Part shown: piece after piece, positions 11,098-23,398 of the stretch
Numbering within the stretch: position 1 is the first letter of the stretch
Layout of the letters: each line of letters begins with the position of its first letter
Assembly (NCBI GenBank): GCA_026545225.1
Contig: CM048847.1
Location: 7,806,501 to 7,870,500, forward strand
Reading direction: 5' to 3'
From: Cornus controversa
Lineage: Eukaryota; Streptophyta; Magnoliopsida; Cornales; Cornaceae
DNA length: 64,000 nucleotides
The notes under the pieces: generated by a model
The model's database searches: none
Told to the model about the DNA's origin: nothing
What the model saw: the letters and a program-made list of their open reading frames with translations, nothing else
Translations under genes and position numbers: made by a program

Positions 11098-12784
11098 TGT
11101 TGAACCAAGGTTTTCAACCAAGGTTATCTCAGTTATTTTGATGATAACAAAACATTGTGAGTGTTAGGATTTAATGTCTACTTGAGTTTGTGCTTAAACA
11201 GGTTACGTTGTAACAAGACTCAAAGTAAGACAAGAGGATCAATGGCACATTGCAAAGGTATCCAAAGCTCACATTGATCATGCCCATCTATGTTCAAAAG
11301 CTCATATCAAGGACATGAGAAAATGATGAAGGCAATAATATCAAAGAAAGAAGACTTCACCCAATGCACATCAAGATCAATGAAGATATTGAAGATTGGG
11401 TAGTTTAGTCTTGGTGAGTGTATAGGTAATCTTTGTAAAGTTACTTTGATGTTCTCACTTGAAAGCTCTAGGACAAATGCATATCATTCATATAATTCAT
11501 AAGTCCTTATAGTATAAGCAATAGGCCATGAACTTCATTTATAACATCATGAGGCCTTTACTAAGGTTGAGTTAGTTCAAGCTTTAATAAGCTTTGAAAG
11601 AACTCAATTATTAAGTCATAACTAGGACCATGTATTTCACTCATATCATTTGGAATGGTCTATAGGAATTAGAGCAATAAGACTTGGATCAAATTGATTC
11701 ATAAGGAATTTTTTGACTTGAGTTGGTATAAACGTTTTATATCTTTTGAAGAACTCAATTCCATGATAGGACCATGTATTCACACTCATATCATTTCTTG
11801 GTTACTAAAATTCATGAAAAATGTCTTGATCTTTACATATTGACATCCTAAGACCATATATGCTCATAAGTCCTAACATTTGCTTTGAAATCTGACTATT
11901 TAAAGGTTAGAGGACTTTGAGGCGCCTCAAACTCAGTTTGAGCCACCTCAAAGTTACAGAAATAAATTGAAGTTTTGAGAAGGCTTTTTGAGGCGCCTCA
12001 AACTCACTTTGAGCCACCTCAAACTCACTTTGAGCCACCTCAAAGTTTATGAGACGTCTCAAACTCACTTTGAGGCGCCTCAAAGATGCTGGATCTGAAT
12101 CTAACGGCTAGTTCAGATCATTTAATGCTCCCAACAATCCCCAACAACTTTAAAACGGCCATATCTCTTAAAGGGGCTATAAATACACCTTGTATGTGTA
12201 TTTTTCAGACAAGAGAGTCTACCATAACCCTTCATGATCATATTATGTTGGTAGAATTCACCTCCATGCTTAGATTTCATATTCTATAGAGGTAGAAACC
12301 ACACATGAGCTTAATTCTTCATTCTTGTGGTTATTCATCATTCTAGAGTTGAGCTTTCATATTGATTCATCAATTGTAACTCTAGATTTGAGAGAGCTTT
12401 GAATTTGTATATCTTGTCTATTTGAGAGACACTCATTGTACACAAATTTCTTATTCTTGAGAGAAGAAGACCAACATGTTCTCTTGTGGTAGCTTTTTAT
12501 CAATCATGTGTTTGATAAAAAGCTCAACCAACATTTCCACACACTTCAAGCATAATATGTTGCACTTGTATGAACACTTTATTTGTTGTATCCACTAGAT
12601 CATTTAAGTGCATTATAGATAGAGCATTCTCATTCCCACTTGTTGAATACATAAGTTTATCAAGTGTTTGACAAAAGTCCAAACAAGCCTACTTTTGTCA
12701 AAATGAGCTTTAGCGAAAAAGTTTCATCGTTTGCCTATTGTCCCTATTCACCCCCCCCCCTCTAGGGACAATTCTTGGGTAACA
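11098..12784 (+). mobile_element. Copia 5' LTR (internally deleted)
   Basis: 1687 bp. Aligned by eye to the 3' LTR it shows about nine substitutions, so roughly 99.4% identity over aligned bases. It differs in two structural ways: four fewer 21-bp minisatellite units, and a deletion of about 0.9 kb between CTCTTG (near 12486) and ATCATGTG (near 12503). Confidence 0.92.
11922..12088. repeat. GAGGCGCCTC / GAGCCACCTC minisatellite in copia 5' LTR
   Basis: Units of about 21 bp containing CTTTGAGCCACCTCAAACT, with perfect palindromes TTTGAGGCGCCTCAAA-like at the edges. This is the short allele; the 3' LTR carries four more units. Confidence 0.88.
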
Positions 12785-12786
12785 AT

Positions 12787-12798
12787 TGGTATCAGAGC
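12787..12798 (+). promoter_or_regulatory. Copia primer binding site
   Basis: TGGTATCAGAGC, an exact match to the complement of plant initiator Met-tRNA 3' end, two bases after the LTR. Confidence 0.93.
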
Positions 12799-12837
12799 TT
12801 GGGCTCTAGAATAGGACTTAACTGTCTTAGAGTCGAT

Positions 12838-13330
12838 CTATGGCAAACAATGATGAAGAACCCACATTCGAACTAGGGTAATCCTCAAATAGACTTTCAA
12901 TGCTTTGTGAGCATATTTACATTCATTGGAAGCAAAGAATGAAGATTTTCATTCAACTCAAAAATTATAGAATGTGGCCAATCATTGGGAATGAACCTAA
13001 AATTTTGTAGAAGGAGTACAAGTCCCAAAAGAAGATTATAAATTAAATGCATATGATTCGAAATTATCTTAGCTCGGCTTTGGCTATGAGCATCTTTCAT
13101 TGTGCATTTAATTCATATGAATTCTCCTAATGCATATCAACTAGGAGAGATGGGACATCTTGAAATAATCTATGAGAACCCTTGAGTTAAGTGACAAGCT
13201 CATAACTCATAAGATTACGAGAATGATTCATATTGAAATTCTCTTTTTTTGTCGTATTCCTTTTTAAGAAGAATCTTAAAGAACCTAAATCTCTTAGGAT
13301 TAAAAGACTTAAGCTTTAAAAAGAAAGAGT
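12838..13330 (+). pseudogene. Copia gag relic
   Basis: An ATG at 12838 opens MANNDEEPTFELG and then stops. Downstream frames give HWKQRMKIFIQ and NYRMWPIIGNEPKIL, the conserved W-x-R-M and W-x-I stretch of copia capsid proteins. Further stops follow. The position between the PBS and the rest of the internal region agrees with gag. It is not translatable as one protein. Confidence 0.75.
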
Positions 13331-13970
13331 TCTTCAAAGGGGAAATAAATCTTGTTACCCTATGTTAAATGTTGTTTATCTTGGGTGCACATGCTATGAT
13401 CTAAATGATTAAAACATCCTAAGTGGCATAGATGTTTATCTAGACTATTCTTTTGAATAGCAAAGCATGAATCTATGCAAATTGCAAATGATTAAGTGAA
13501 AATATTTCCTCAATAGAAAACTCCAAAGATTCATTAAATTTTTAGAGAACCCAAATGTTTAAAGTTGAATCTCAAAGAGTTAAACAAGTCTTTGCACACT
13601 TGGATTGAATTGGAATGGGGAGACTTCGAAGTTTGCTCACTCTCCATAAAACATGATATATGATCACTCGAGGATTTAAAGATACAAATCCAAACCGATG
13701 GTTTGTTTATGTGAATATATCATGAACAATTGGTCTTAGTCAAGACTTAGCATCTTGATCTTCAAGACCATAGAAAAGAAGTGTTGATTCTTCAAGTATA
13801 TATTAATGACCTTATATTTGAATCAACAACTTGTGCAAAGTTTTCATAAACTTGTCAAATTTCTTGAAAAGTGATCCTTTAAGATTGAAAATCTTTAAAA
13901 ATCTTTTCAAATCACTTTTGCACATTCCATGATACTTAAGTGATAAGAACATTGCTTATGCTTAACTTGG
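13331..13970 (+). other. Copia internal region, no readable gene
   Basis: AT-rich, stop-rich sequence between the gag relic and the nested solo LTR. No zinc knuckle, protease or integrase motif could be recognised. The last five bases, CTTGG, are the target duplication of the next insertion. Confidence 0.6.
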
Positions 13971-15535
13971 TGATAAGCACAGAATGTTGTGCATTCAGTC
14001 CTTCTAATTTACATATGTTAATCCTTTAATTATGTTTATATTAGTATTTTTATAGTGTTATTCTATTTTTATCATTTTCAGATCCTTAGATGAAATAATG
14101 GTTAATTCCATGGTTCTTGGGCTTTCAATGAGGCTTCCATAAGAAGAAGAAATTGCCATTAGTTTGGGCCAAATTCCAATGATGAGTCCATGGATTGGGC
14201 CAAGCTATATTGAAGATTTAATGCAAAAGGGGCCAAGAATCTCAATTGGTTCATTCATTGGGTCAACTACAAGTGCAAGACTAATCTCAAGCCCAAAATT
14301 CGTTCAAAATTCTGATCTGCGCACTGTTTGTATTTTGACCATAACTTCATGCTCAAAACTCCAATTAAGGTGATTTTTGTGGCTATGGAAAGATAAAAGA
14401 TAGTTCTAAATACGTTTAGTTTTGAGAAATCTCTAAATATGGCATCTTGGTGGTTGAAAGTGGCCAAAACAGTAGGATAAATATTCTGGGCAGATTTTTC
14501 TTTGGTTGCTTTTGTGACAAGTGACCAATGATATGACAAGCAACCACTCCACTCAATTAATTCACCAAAGTGCTATAAACATGGAGGGAGATGATCCAAT
14601 TCTTCTAAAATGGAATACATATGGAGCTATTTAGGCCATAGGATGAGTTTTAGTGGAAGACATGGTGGACACTCATATTGCACTAACTTTGGCTATAAAT
14701 GGAGGGAAATTGAGTAGTGTAGAGGGGGAAAGTGAGTGGAAATATTCTGCACACATAGATAAATATGAAGTGTTCTTCAACCATGAAGACTTGTAAGTTA
14801 GCCATGAGGAGCTAAAAGTCTTCCTAGGGCATTGATGTAGCCCTAGCCAAGCATCAATGGTATGATAATAGTATTTTTATTTGGGATTGTTATATGTGTA
14901 TAATAAATTGTATAACTTTGAGGATTACATTTGTAATTGAAGTATAAAGTTATGTTTAATCTTGACTTCATTCTTCTCTTGTCTTATAAAGTATGAAAGT
15001 TATACAATAGTTTTATTAGAACATAAATTCTTTAGATTTGATAATTCATGCTTAAGGAAGATGAATCGTTCTACACTTTTAATTTCATGTTATGTCTTTT
15101 ATTTAAGTAGTTAGGTAGACGATTCATGCTAACTAAAGATGAATTATTCTTATCTTTTGATTTATGTATTTTCTTGAAGATATCATGGTGGTATGTGACA
15201 AATCCCATGAATAATGATTATACATATGTAACTTTCCCAAGTTGAAATACATTCTTCCATTGATGTGAGGCTAGTGGTGAAATCAATACCCTAGTCCCTC
15301 TTATATTTATCAATTCAAACTTTAACTAGTGTCATTTATTTTATGTTAAACAAAGACCAAAAATATCAACCTCTCTTTCAATGAATCAAATGAGACTAAT
15401 TTAATCACATTCTCTGTGGGATCGACACCTTCACAAGAGCCCTATCTTACAAAGATTCGTGCTATTGCGAGTGGTTTATTAAGAATTGGACAAGAATTAT
15501 TTTGGTAAAACAAAATACCTTTTCCAAGCACAACA
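13971..15535 (+). mobile_element. Athila-type solo LTR nested in the copia element
   Basis: Starts TGATAAGCACAG, ends CAAGCACAACA, with a perfect 5-bp TSD CTTGG (13966-13970 and 15536-15540). Its TGATAAG start and the GGGATCGAC...GATTCGTGC...GCGAGTGG block near 15418-15472 match, in reverse complement, the LTRs of the Athila elements at 32843 and 55663. It is 1565 bp with no internal genes, so it is a solo LTR in plus orientation. Confidence 0.88.
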
Positions 15536-16769
15536 CTTGGTATATGTACATCTTTGATGTAATCATAGCATTCTTATACTTGAGTATTGTTTATTTGATG
15601 CAACCATTTGAGCTCGAAAGTTTTTGATCTCTTTTGTTATATTTTGATTAAAAGATTAGGTGGGAAGTAATCTTTTACATCAAACTTATGGTTGTCTTAT
15701 AAACAATGATTTTGATTAAGAGATTAAGTGGGAAGTAATCTTTTATATCAAATTCATTTATGATGAAATTGTTGATTATGGTTGATATGTCAATTTCTCA
15801 AATCAACAATTAAAGAATTGTGCAAATTACTTGCAAGAATATTTTTTCTAGGCCAAAATCCTTAAGATAGAAAGGTGCTTTGAAAGTGATTTGTGAAAAC
15901 CATATAAGCTAGTGGCAAGCTTATGTTTCATAAAACATGTTCATACTTAATAAGCGAATGGCAAGCTTGTTTTCTTCAAAGCATCTATAGGATAATATGA
16001 AACACTTTGAAAATGACTTATGATGACCCTTATAAGCTAGTGGCAAGCTTATAACTCATAAGACATGTGCATATTTAGTAAGCTAGTGGCAAGCTTATTA
16101 TTATCAAAGTGTTCTTGAAAGAAATCTTTGCACATTGGATATGCATAGAAACATCAAGAATGTTTAAATTGACAAAGTACCAAAAAGGGTATAGAGATTG
16201 CATTCTTGTATCTATGAGCATCATGCTATATAATCACCTAAACTTAAAGGATATGAAATTCCAAACCTTGAGTTAAAACTCTAATCCTTTGGTTTGTGAA
16301 GATTTATGTGATTATATTATGATCAATGATTTTGATTGAAATAACTTTGGTTATAAATCTTTTCATCAAAATCATACATAGAAATATGTTGATTATACAA
16401 ATATATGTTTATCAACATCTTGTGCAAAGATTTGAGATTCTTTTATCCAAAATATATAGAAGAACTTGAGATTATAGACACTTCAAATGAGTCCACATTA
16501 GAAGAATCTCAAAGAAATTCAAAAGAATCCTAGAAAGATTGCATCCAAAATGATTTTCATAAAGATCTTTCTTTATGTTGAAGCATGGTTCACCTCCTCC
16601 AAATTGATCAATCCTTGGTGAACATTCTAGAGGTAGTTGCATAAGATTCTTGCATTGAAATAATTGCAATTATTTGGCTCTCGCTTCTCTAGATGAAAAT
16701 CAATGAGGCCAAAGATTTTAAGTTCTTGGATCTTAGCAATGCAAAATGGTCAAATGATTTTGAATGAGT
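15536..16769 (+). other. Copia internal region with local duplications
   Basis: No readable domain. It contains a two-copy repeat (GTGGGAAGTAATCTTTTA, about 15661 and 15728) and four hairpin units described separately. Confidence 0.6.
15900..16105. repeat. Four copies of TAAGCTAGTGGCAAGCTTA hairpin unit
   Basis: Near-identical units start near 15905, 15951, 16033 and 16078. Each can pair ATAAGCT with AGCTTAT around an AGTGGCA loop. Spacing is irregular (about 46, 82 and 45 bp). A related AAGCTCATAACTCATAAG lies in the gag relic at about 13197, so the motif recurs along the internal region. Confidence 0.7.
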
Positions 16770-17425
16770 TGTGATTAGATCTTAGTTTCTAGACCAAATG
16801 ACCACACCTTGATAGGCACATAGAAGTTAGAAAGATAAGTTAGGTGCTTTCATTAGAAACTAAGCTAGATTATTGACACAAGGTTTCAACCAAGAAGAAA
16901 GGATGATCATGAAAGAAACTTTGCACATGTATCTAGAATAGAAGTTATAAGAATGCTACATGCTTTTGCATGAAATGTGTTTATCAAATGCATTCTTGAT
17001 TGACTTCATGTTGGAGAAAGTCTATGTAGAACAACCACTCGGATTTACAATGCATAGAGTTTTAAATCATGTGTTTAAAATTTTCAAAAGTCTATATGAT
17101 TTGAAATGAGCTTCAAAGAACTCGACATGAAAGGCTTAGTGGTTCTCTCATAGAAAATGGTTTTGATGGAAACAAATTTGATGATCTTTATTTCTCAAAA
17201 CCTATGATGATGATTTGTTGGTTATGCTCATATATTTGGACGATATTATTTTTGGATCAACAAATGAGAAATTGTGCAAAGAGTTTCCAAAAGCATACAA
17301 GATGAATACGATTTGAGCATGATGGGTTAACTCATTTCTTCTTAGGATTGAATCCCTTCTAAGTGTCATAGAAAGATGTTCTAGATTTTTGTTAGACACT
17401 TTTGTCTAGGATTATGGTATCTTAG
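16770..17425 (+). pseudogene. Copia reverse transcriptase relic
   Basis: Fragments in order: VSRPNDHTLIGT, a decayed KARLVAQG-like region, FAHVSRIEVIRMLHAFA, EKVYVEQPLGF, HVFKIFKSLYDLK, then the catalytic YLDD in MLIYLDDIIFGSTNEKLCKEF, and EYDLSMMG at the end. At least ten stops and frame changes separate them. The catalytic aspartates are still visible in one frame. RT sits after the (unrecognised) integrase position, as in copia and unlike gypsy. Confidence 0.85.
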
Positions 17426-18367
17426 AAATTTTTAGATACCCCTAGTCACTTCTTTAGAGCTCATGTGCTTAGATGAGATGTACTTTGAGCTATTAGAAGA
17501 AAGATAGGCATAAGTAAGATTTGTCACATGCTTGTTTGAATTTATATGTGTCATGTGTCTTTATGCTTATGTGTATTTTTGATTTCTTGGCATTTGACTT
17601 GGAATGATTTTTGAATGCCTTAGAATTAAGTTTTTTTTTTATATAAACTTAGTCACTTAGGCACACTCAAACATTCCAATAGATGAGATCTCTAAGAGAG
17701 ACACAGTTAGTGATCTTCCATTAGTCACCTAGATATCCATTATATGTAAATAAAAGGATGACCAACCTTGAGCTTAAATTTTTTTTGTCAAGACTTGTTA
17801 GTTGGTGTCACTTAGAGATTAACATTTTTTGGTATCTTAGCACCTAGATTATTTGATTGACATGACCTTGCATGACTTGTTATTTCATTTTCCTTATGTT
17901 AATCATATGAGATATTTTGAGTTTGTACATGAATTTGTGAATTAATAGATGTAGTATATATCTCATATTTGCTCCTATGAAATATGTTTGAAGTACCTTC
18001 CTTCCTTGATATCATGCCTATCTATTTTTGGAGAAAGGGAAGAAAAGACCTATGAGACAATAGACTTTATCATTTGGTATCTTTTATGGTCTTCATCATT
18101 CATGATTTGACCCACATTGCACTTAATGTATCTTTATATCTTTTGGGCACCATTGGTATTTCCTTTATGAGATATTACATTTGATTGGGTATGCACTTAC
18201 ATTTTAAAATTCTTTTAACTTTCAATAGTTGTTGAAATGCTTCCTAGATTACTAGGATGTTGAGATTGCCTATTTGGCTCCCTATACTTTTTGATAATGT
18301 GAAAATGGGAGAAGTTATATGATGTATATCATGATCACATGCTTATATTTATATATTCCTATATTCT
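17426..18367 (+). other. Copia 3' internal region, no readable gene
   Basis: AT-rich sequence after RT. I could not recognise the RNase H domain expected here, nor an extra envelope-like ORF. Confidence 0.55.
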
Positions 18368-19083
18368 TAAAAAGCATGTTGAAAGGGGGAAATTTCTCAT
18401 TTATATGCATATGCCTTATTCCTTCATTACTTTAATGCATATTGATTGGGGGAGCATATACCTTATATGATTATGTGTTGTTTTTCATTCTTAATTTAAG
18501 AGCATGATCATATTTGGCACAAAGCATGATGTTAACTCATTATTTGGTTTCATGCATAAATTTTTTTTTTTTGAGATGAGTATATACACTTGCTTTAGAA
18601 CATGTATCACATGCTATATGCTTTTATTGTTAAATTCCTTTAAAGCATGTTGATAGGGGGAGAATTTTCTTTGATGAAATTCATGAATATATGCAGATGT
18701 TTAATTGATTTTATCTTTTGATGCATATTGATAGGGGAGTAATCTCCAAAATCGTGCTTTGAAAGTTGAAGACTTGAAATATATGCATATTGTGATTTAC
18801 ATAGGGGGAGATATCCTAACTTGTTAAATATGCATATTGATGGTGGGAACCACTTTAATTTACCTCTTGAGGAGGAATGTCATGATTTTGATATCTTTTT
18901 CCTTCCCATATGGTACATCTTAATCACCATCCCTTAAGCTTTAATTTATCGATCTTTTTGATAATGTCAAAGGGGGAGAAAAGTGTGATGTGCATATCAT
19001 AAATGACCTGACTTGATTATATATTTTATGTCATTTATGTTATATAACACATCAATGTTTGTCATCATCAAAAAGGGGGAGAT
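18368..19083 (+). repeat. Series of polypurine-tract-like motifs ending in the PPT
   Basis: At least seven G-rich tracts of the form GGGGGAGA or AGGGGGAAA occur near 18387, 18449, 18655, 18733, 18805, 18971 and 19071. The earlier ones mostly follow TGCATATTGAT or GCATGTTGA. The last (AAAAAGGGGGAGAT, 19070-19083) abuts the 3' LTR and is the priming PPT by position. Multiple PPT copies are reported for SIRE-type copia elements. Confidence 0.8.
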
Positions 19084-19902
19084 TGTTGAACTAAGGTTTT
19101 CAACCAAGGTTATCTCAGTTATTTTGATGATAACAAAACATTGTGAGTGTTAGGATTTAATGTCTACTTGAGTTTGTGCTTAAACAGGTTACGTTGTAAC
19201 AAGACTCAAAGTAAGACAAGAGGATCAATGGCACATTGCAAAGGTATCCAAAGCTCACATTGATCATGCCCATCTATGTTCAAAAGCTCATATCAAGGAC
19301 ATGAGAAAATGATGAAGGCAATAATATCAAAGAAAGAAGACTTCACCCAATGCACATCAAGATCAATGAAGATATTGAAGATTGGGTAGTTTAGTCTTGG
19401 TGAGTGTATAGGTAATCTTTGTAAAGTTACTTTGATGTTCTCACTTGAAAGCTCTAGGACAAATGCATATCATTCATATAATTCATAAGTCCTTATAGTA
19501 TAAGCAATAGGCCATGAACTTCATTTATAACATCATGAGGCCTTTACTAAGGTTGAGTTAGTTTAAGCTTTAATAAGCTTTGAAAGAACTCAATTATTAA
19601 GTCATAACTAGGACCATGTATTTCACTCATATCATTTGGAATGGTCTATAGGAATTAGAGCAATAAGACTTGGATCAAATTGATTCATAAGGAATTTTTT
19701 GACTTGAGTTGGTATAAACGTTTTATATCTTTTGAAGAACTCAATTCCATGATAGGACCATGTATTCACACTCATATCATTTCTTGGTTACTAAAATTCA
19801 TGAAAAATGTCTTGATCTTTACATATTGGCATCCTAAGACCATATATGCTCATAAGTCCTAACATTTGCTTTGAAATCTGACTATTTAAAGGTTAGAGGA
19901 CT

Positions 19903-20155
19903 TTGAGGCGCCTCAAACTCAGTTTGAGCCACCTCAAAGTTACAGAAATAAATTGAAGTTTTGAGAAGGCTTTTTGAGGCGCCTCAAACTCACTTTGAGC
20001 CACCTCAAACTCACTTTGAGCCACCTCAAACTCATTTCGAACCACCTCAAACTCACTTTGAGCCACCTCAAACTCGTTTTGAGCCACCTCAAACTCACTT
20101 TGAGCCACCTCAAAGTTTATGAGACGTCTCAAACTCACTTTGAGGCGCCTCAAAG
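19903..20155. repeat. GAGGCGCCTC / GAGCCACCTC minisatellite in copia 3' LTR
   Basis: Long allele of the 21-bp array: six interior CTCACTTTGAGCCACCTCAA-type units versus two in the 5' LTR, bounded by TTTGAGGCGCCTCAAA-type palindromes. It creates a repetitive EVAQSEF minus-strand ORF that is not a gene. Confidence 0.9.
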
Positions 20156-20681
20156 ATGCTGGATCTGAATCTAACGGCTAGTTTAGATCATTTAATGCTT
20201 CCAACAATCCCCAACAACTTTAAAACGGCCATATCTCTTAAAGGGGCTATAAATACACCTTGTATGTGTATTTTTCAGACAAGAGAGTCTACCATAACCC
20301 TTCATGATCATATTATGTTGGTAGAATTCACCTCCATGCTTAGATTTCATATTCTATAGAGGTAGAAACCACACATGAGCTTAATTCTTCATTCTTGTGG
20401 TTATTCATCATTCTAGAGTTGAGCTTTCATATTGATTCATCAATTGTAACTCTAGATTTGAGAGAGCTTTGAATTTGTATATCTTGTCTATTTGAGAGAC
20501 ACTCATTGTACACAAATTTTTTATTCTTGAGAGAAGAAGACCAAGATGTTCTCTTGGCATGGGTAGCTTGAAGAAGCTTGTAAAGGTTCATTCTCTACCT
20601 TAAAAGGAGAAGGATTGGGTAGCGCTCTCCACCTTTAAGAGTGAGCAATGGTTATCTCTTAACCATCAAAAGAGGGATGAA

Positions 20682-20800
20682 GTCCAAGTTATGAGCTTGG
20701 CAAAGAAGTCTTGATGAGGTTGTCATTGAGCAAGGAAGACCAAGTCATGAGCTTGGCAAAGAAGTCTTGGTGAGGTTTTCATTGAGCAAGGAAGCCCAAG
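20682..20800. repeat. Two-copy tandem repeat in copia 3' LTR
   Basis: Two units of about 57-60 bp, each with ATGAGCTTGGCAAAGAAGTC and a following CATTGAGCAAGGAAG. Confidence 0.8.
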
Positions 20801-21887
20801 CATTGGACTTTGCAATTGTAAAGGTTTGCTTTCCACCCTTAAGGGAAGCTTCATAGTGGATACCTCAAGATGAGCTCTTGAGGCATGGACGTAGGCTGGA
20901 GTTGCCGAACCATGTAAATATCGTGGTGTTGCTTGGTTTGCATTTCTCTAACCCTTAACTCCTTTACTTAATAGCATTTTATATATTTAATTTCATAATG
21001 CTTTATATATGAATGCTATGAGTTTATATGCTTTAATTTATATGAGGAGGATAAGATGAATGCTTGGAGTAAGTTACACACCATGTGTTTGACAAAATGT
21101 CTTTATGAGCTTTAATTCCATTTTAGCATTGATAGACATATATTCAATTAGCTCATTTCATTCCTTATCCAATGAACCATTTTATGAATGAATGAGTAGC
21201 ACTCCAAGTGCTTGACTAATTGCCTATGTAAGTTGTACTTCTTATATCATATCCATAGGTAATTGATCAAGTATCATTTTGATAGCATTTATTGTATGAT
21301 TGTTTATTTAATGAATATTGTTTAAATGCTTCATATGAGGAGGATGGGATGTATGCTTGGAGGATATTTAGTTGAGTTGTGGAATTGATTGTACTGTAAA
21401 TTGATTGAGTATTTATTTGATTACCTTTTTGCCAATCAATTTACATATCATGTGTTTGATAAAAAGCTCAACCAACATTTCCACACACTTCAAGCATAAT
21501 ATGTTGCACTTGTATGAACACTTCATTTGTTGTATCCACTAGATTATTTAAGTGCATTATAGATAGAGCATTCTCATTCCCACTTGTTGAATACATAAGT
21601 TTATCAAGTGTTTGACAAAAGTCCAAACAAGCCTACTTTTGTCAAAATGAGCTTTAGCGAAAAAGTTTCATCGTTTGCCTATTGTCCCTATTCACCCCCC
21701 CCCTCTAGGGACAATTCTTGGGTAACAAAGAATATATGACTGCCCCACTCTACGAACTCCATGCCCTAACCTCGAGGTGGAAACTGCCTAAGACCTGAAA
21801 TAATCAACAAAGTGGGTTTATTAGCAAGTTCCCTCTACTACAACCCAATCGAAGAACCGATAAACACACCCTCTATATAAGAACAAT

Positions 21888-21940
<53 letters not shown>
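21888..21940. repeat. (TA)n(TG)n microsatellite
   Basis: A TA run followed by a GT run within the LTR. Confidence 0.92.
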
Positions 21941-22079
21941 ACAAACATACCCCTTCTCACTTAACCTATGGTTTCAAACTAGGACACATTTTCCTAAGTT
22001 TAATCCAAAGACAATCCATACATGCCCGAACCCTTATTAAGCATATACCCTAGTAATATTTGGCAAATCCTGACATGCC

Positions 22080-22305
22080 TCCCTTATCTACATATTATAT
22101 ACCTTATTAGGTAATCTGCAATCCTTACATGCCCCACCCTTATATAAAAATATCTATATTGAATATCTATTATGTAATTGGCAATCCTCACATGCCTCCC
22201 TTGTAAACCTATTAAATACCTTATTAGGTATTGGCTATCCTCACATGCCTCTCTTGTAAACCTATTAAATATCTTATTAGGTATTGGCAATCCTCACATG
22301 CCCCC
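22080..22305. repeat. Tandem subrepeat with ACCTTATTAGGTA core
   Basis: Four units ending CAATCCTCACATGCC or a variant. They are homologous to 6290-6482 in the related solo LTR, so the array is a property of this LTR family. Confidence 0.8.
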
Positions 22306-23363
22306 ATATTCCTTAAGATAAAATAAAACAAAAACTCAACATTCCTAAAAGCACATTAATTAACCTAATGGAATCCCAATCACCACAATGAATAATATAT
22401 AAAACAATTAACTAAATCCAACATACCATGAACAATTATAATTGCGAAGAAAATAATTAAGGAGGAATAAAACAATTAAAAAGGAAAACACGTGCTCAAG
22501 CCCACAATGTAACTTAAACATCAAGGGGATCTAAACCTAGTTCTGAACTAGGTTTCTGTGCATAAATCATCTTAAAAGACTTAATTCACCTTTCAAGAAT
22601 TTTTTGTAATTTTAAAATATTTTTCAAAACTAAAGAAAATAAAAATTCCATTTTGAAGCATACTTTTTGTACTAATTCTACAATAAGGGGAACTTATTTC
22701 ATCTTGAAATTTAAAACCCAAGTGTATTCTGCCCCTAAAAGATTTATTTAAATTTTTGGAAATTTTTCAAAATTTTTCAATTTTTTTAAAAATATTTTTC
22801 CTAATTTTCTATTTTTAAAAATGATTTAAAATTTTAAAAAATATATAAAAATATTTTGGAGTGGGCCCAAACTGGGCCAGTGGTTGGGCCCGTCGAGTGG
22901 GACCCAACGGGATCTTTCTCGGTCCTCGTCCGGCACTAGAATAGGGTGCATGCGCCCCCACGCACAGGTAGCGTGAGTGGGCACATGGCCCCTTGTTCTC
23001 TCTTTTTTTTTTTCTTCCTTCTTCATCCTTCTTTTCCCTATAACTTTTTCCAGCAACGTGCACAACATACTGCTGCCACTTTCCTGACCATTTTTTGGCT
23101 TTCTCCAGCCACCAAAACTCACGTGTGAATATACCATTCAACTCCTCTCAGTCTAAGCTATGCATTGGTACCTAAATCACCACCAATTATCGCCTACATA
23201 AAGAAGGCCCAATTTTAAGTTTTAGGGTTACAAACCCAAATTTTCATCAAACCACCCAACGATTTCCCACCAAACTTACAGGGACTATTCAGGAGAGCAA
23301 GACCATCAGTTTAATCGGAACAAAACCTTCAAAAATGACATTTTTATTTAACCCAATCTCATG

Positions 23364-23398
<35 letters not shown>

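Larger units (their letters stand above)
11098..21727 (+). mobile_element. Ty1/copia retrotransposon (SIRE-like), coding-decayed
   Basis: The element has two LTRs (11098-12784 and 19084-21727, both TGTTGAAC...GGTAACA), a perfect TSD AAGAA (11093-11097 and 21728-21732), a canonical PBS at 12787 and a polypurine tract at 19071-19083. The internal region holds gag and RT relics in copia order, but all are riddled with stops. It also contains an Athila-type solo LTR. RT motifs (VYVEQPLGF, YLDDIIFGSTNE, DLSMMG) and repeated polypurine tracts point to the SIRE/Maximus side of copia, which is an inference. It lies inside the host A 5' LTR. Confidence 0.93.
19084..21727 (+). mobile_element. Copia 3' LTR (full length)
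   Basis: 2644 bp, TGTTGAAC...GGTAACA, followed by TSD AAGAA. It retains about 0.9 kb missing from the 5' LTR (roughly 20555-21445), a longer 21-bp minisatellite and a two-copy 57-60-bp repeat. TATAAATA at about 20248-20255 is a plausible core promoter. Confidence 0.92.

Noticed and set aside
12785..12800. tRNA gene at the TGGTATCAGAGC matches
   Set aside because: Only the 12-18 bases complementary to the tRNA 3' end are present next to LTRs; there is no cloverleaf. These are primer binding sites.
19893..20168. Repetitive ORFs (EVAQSEF repeats on minus, LTLSHLK on plus)
   Set aside because: Translations of the 21-bp LTR minisatellite; no start context or homologue, and unit number differs between the two LTRs.
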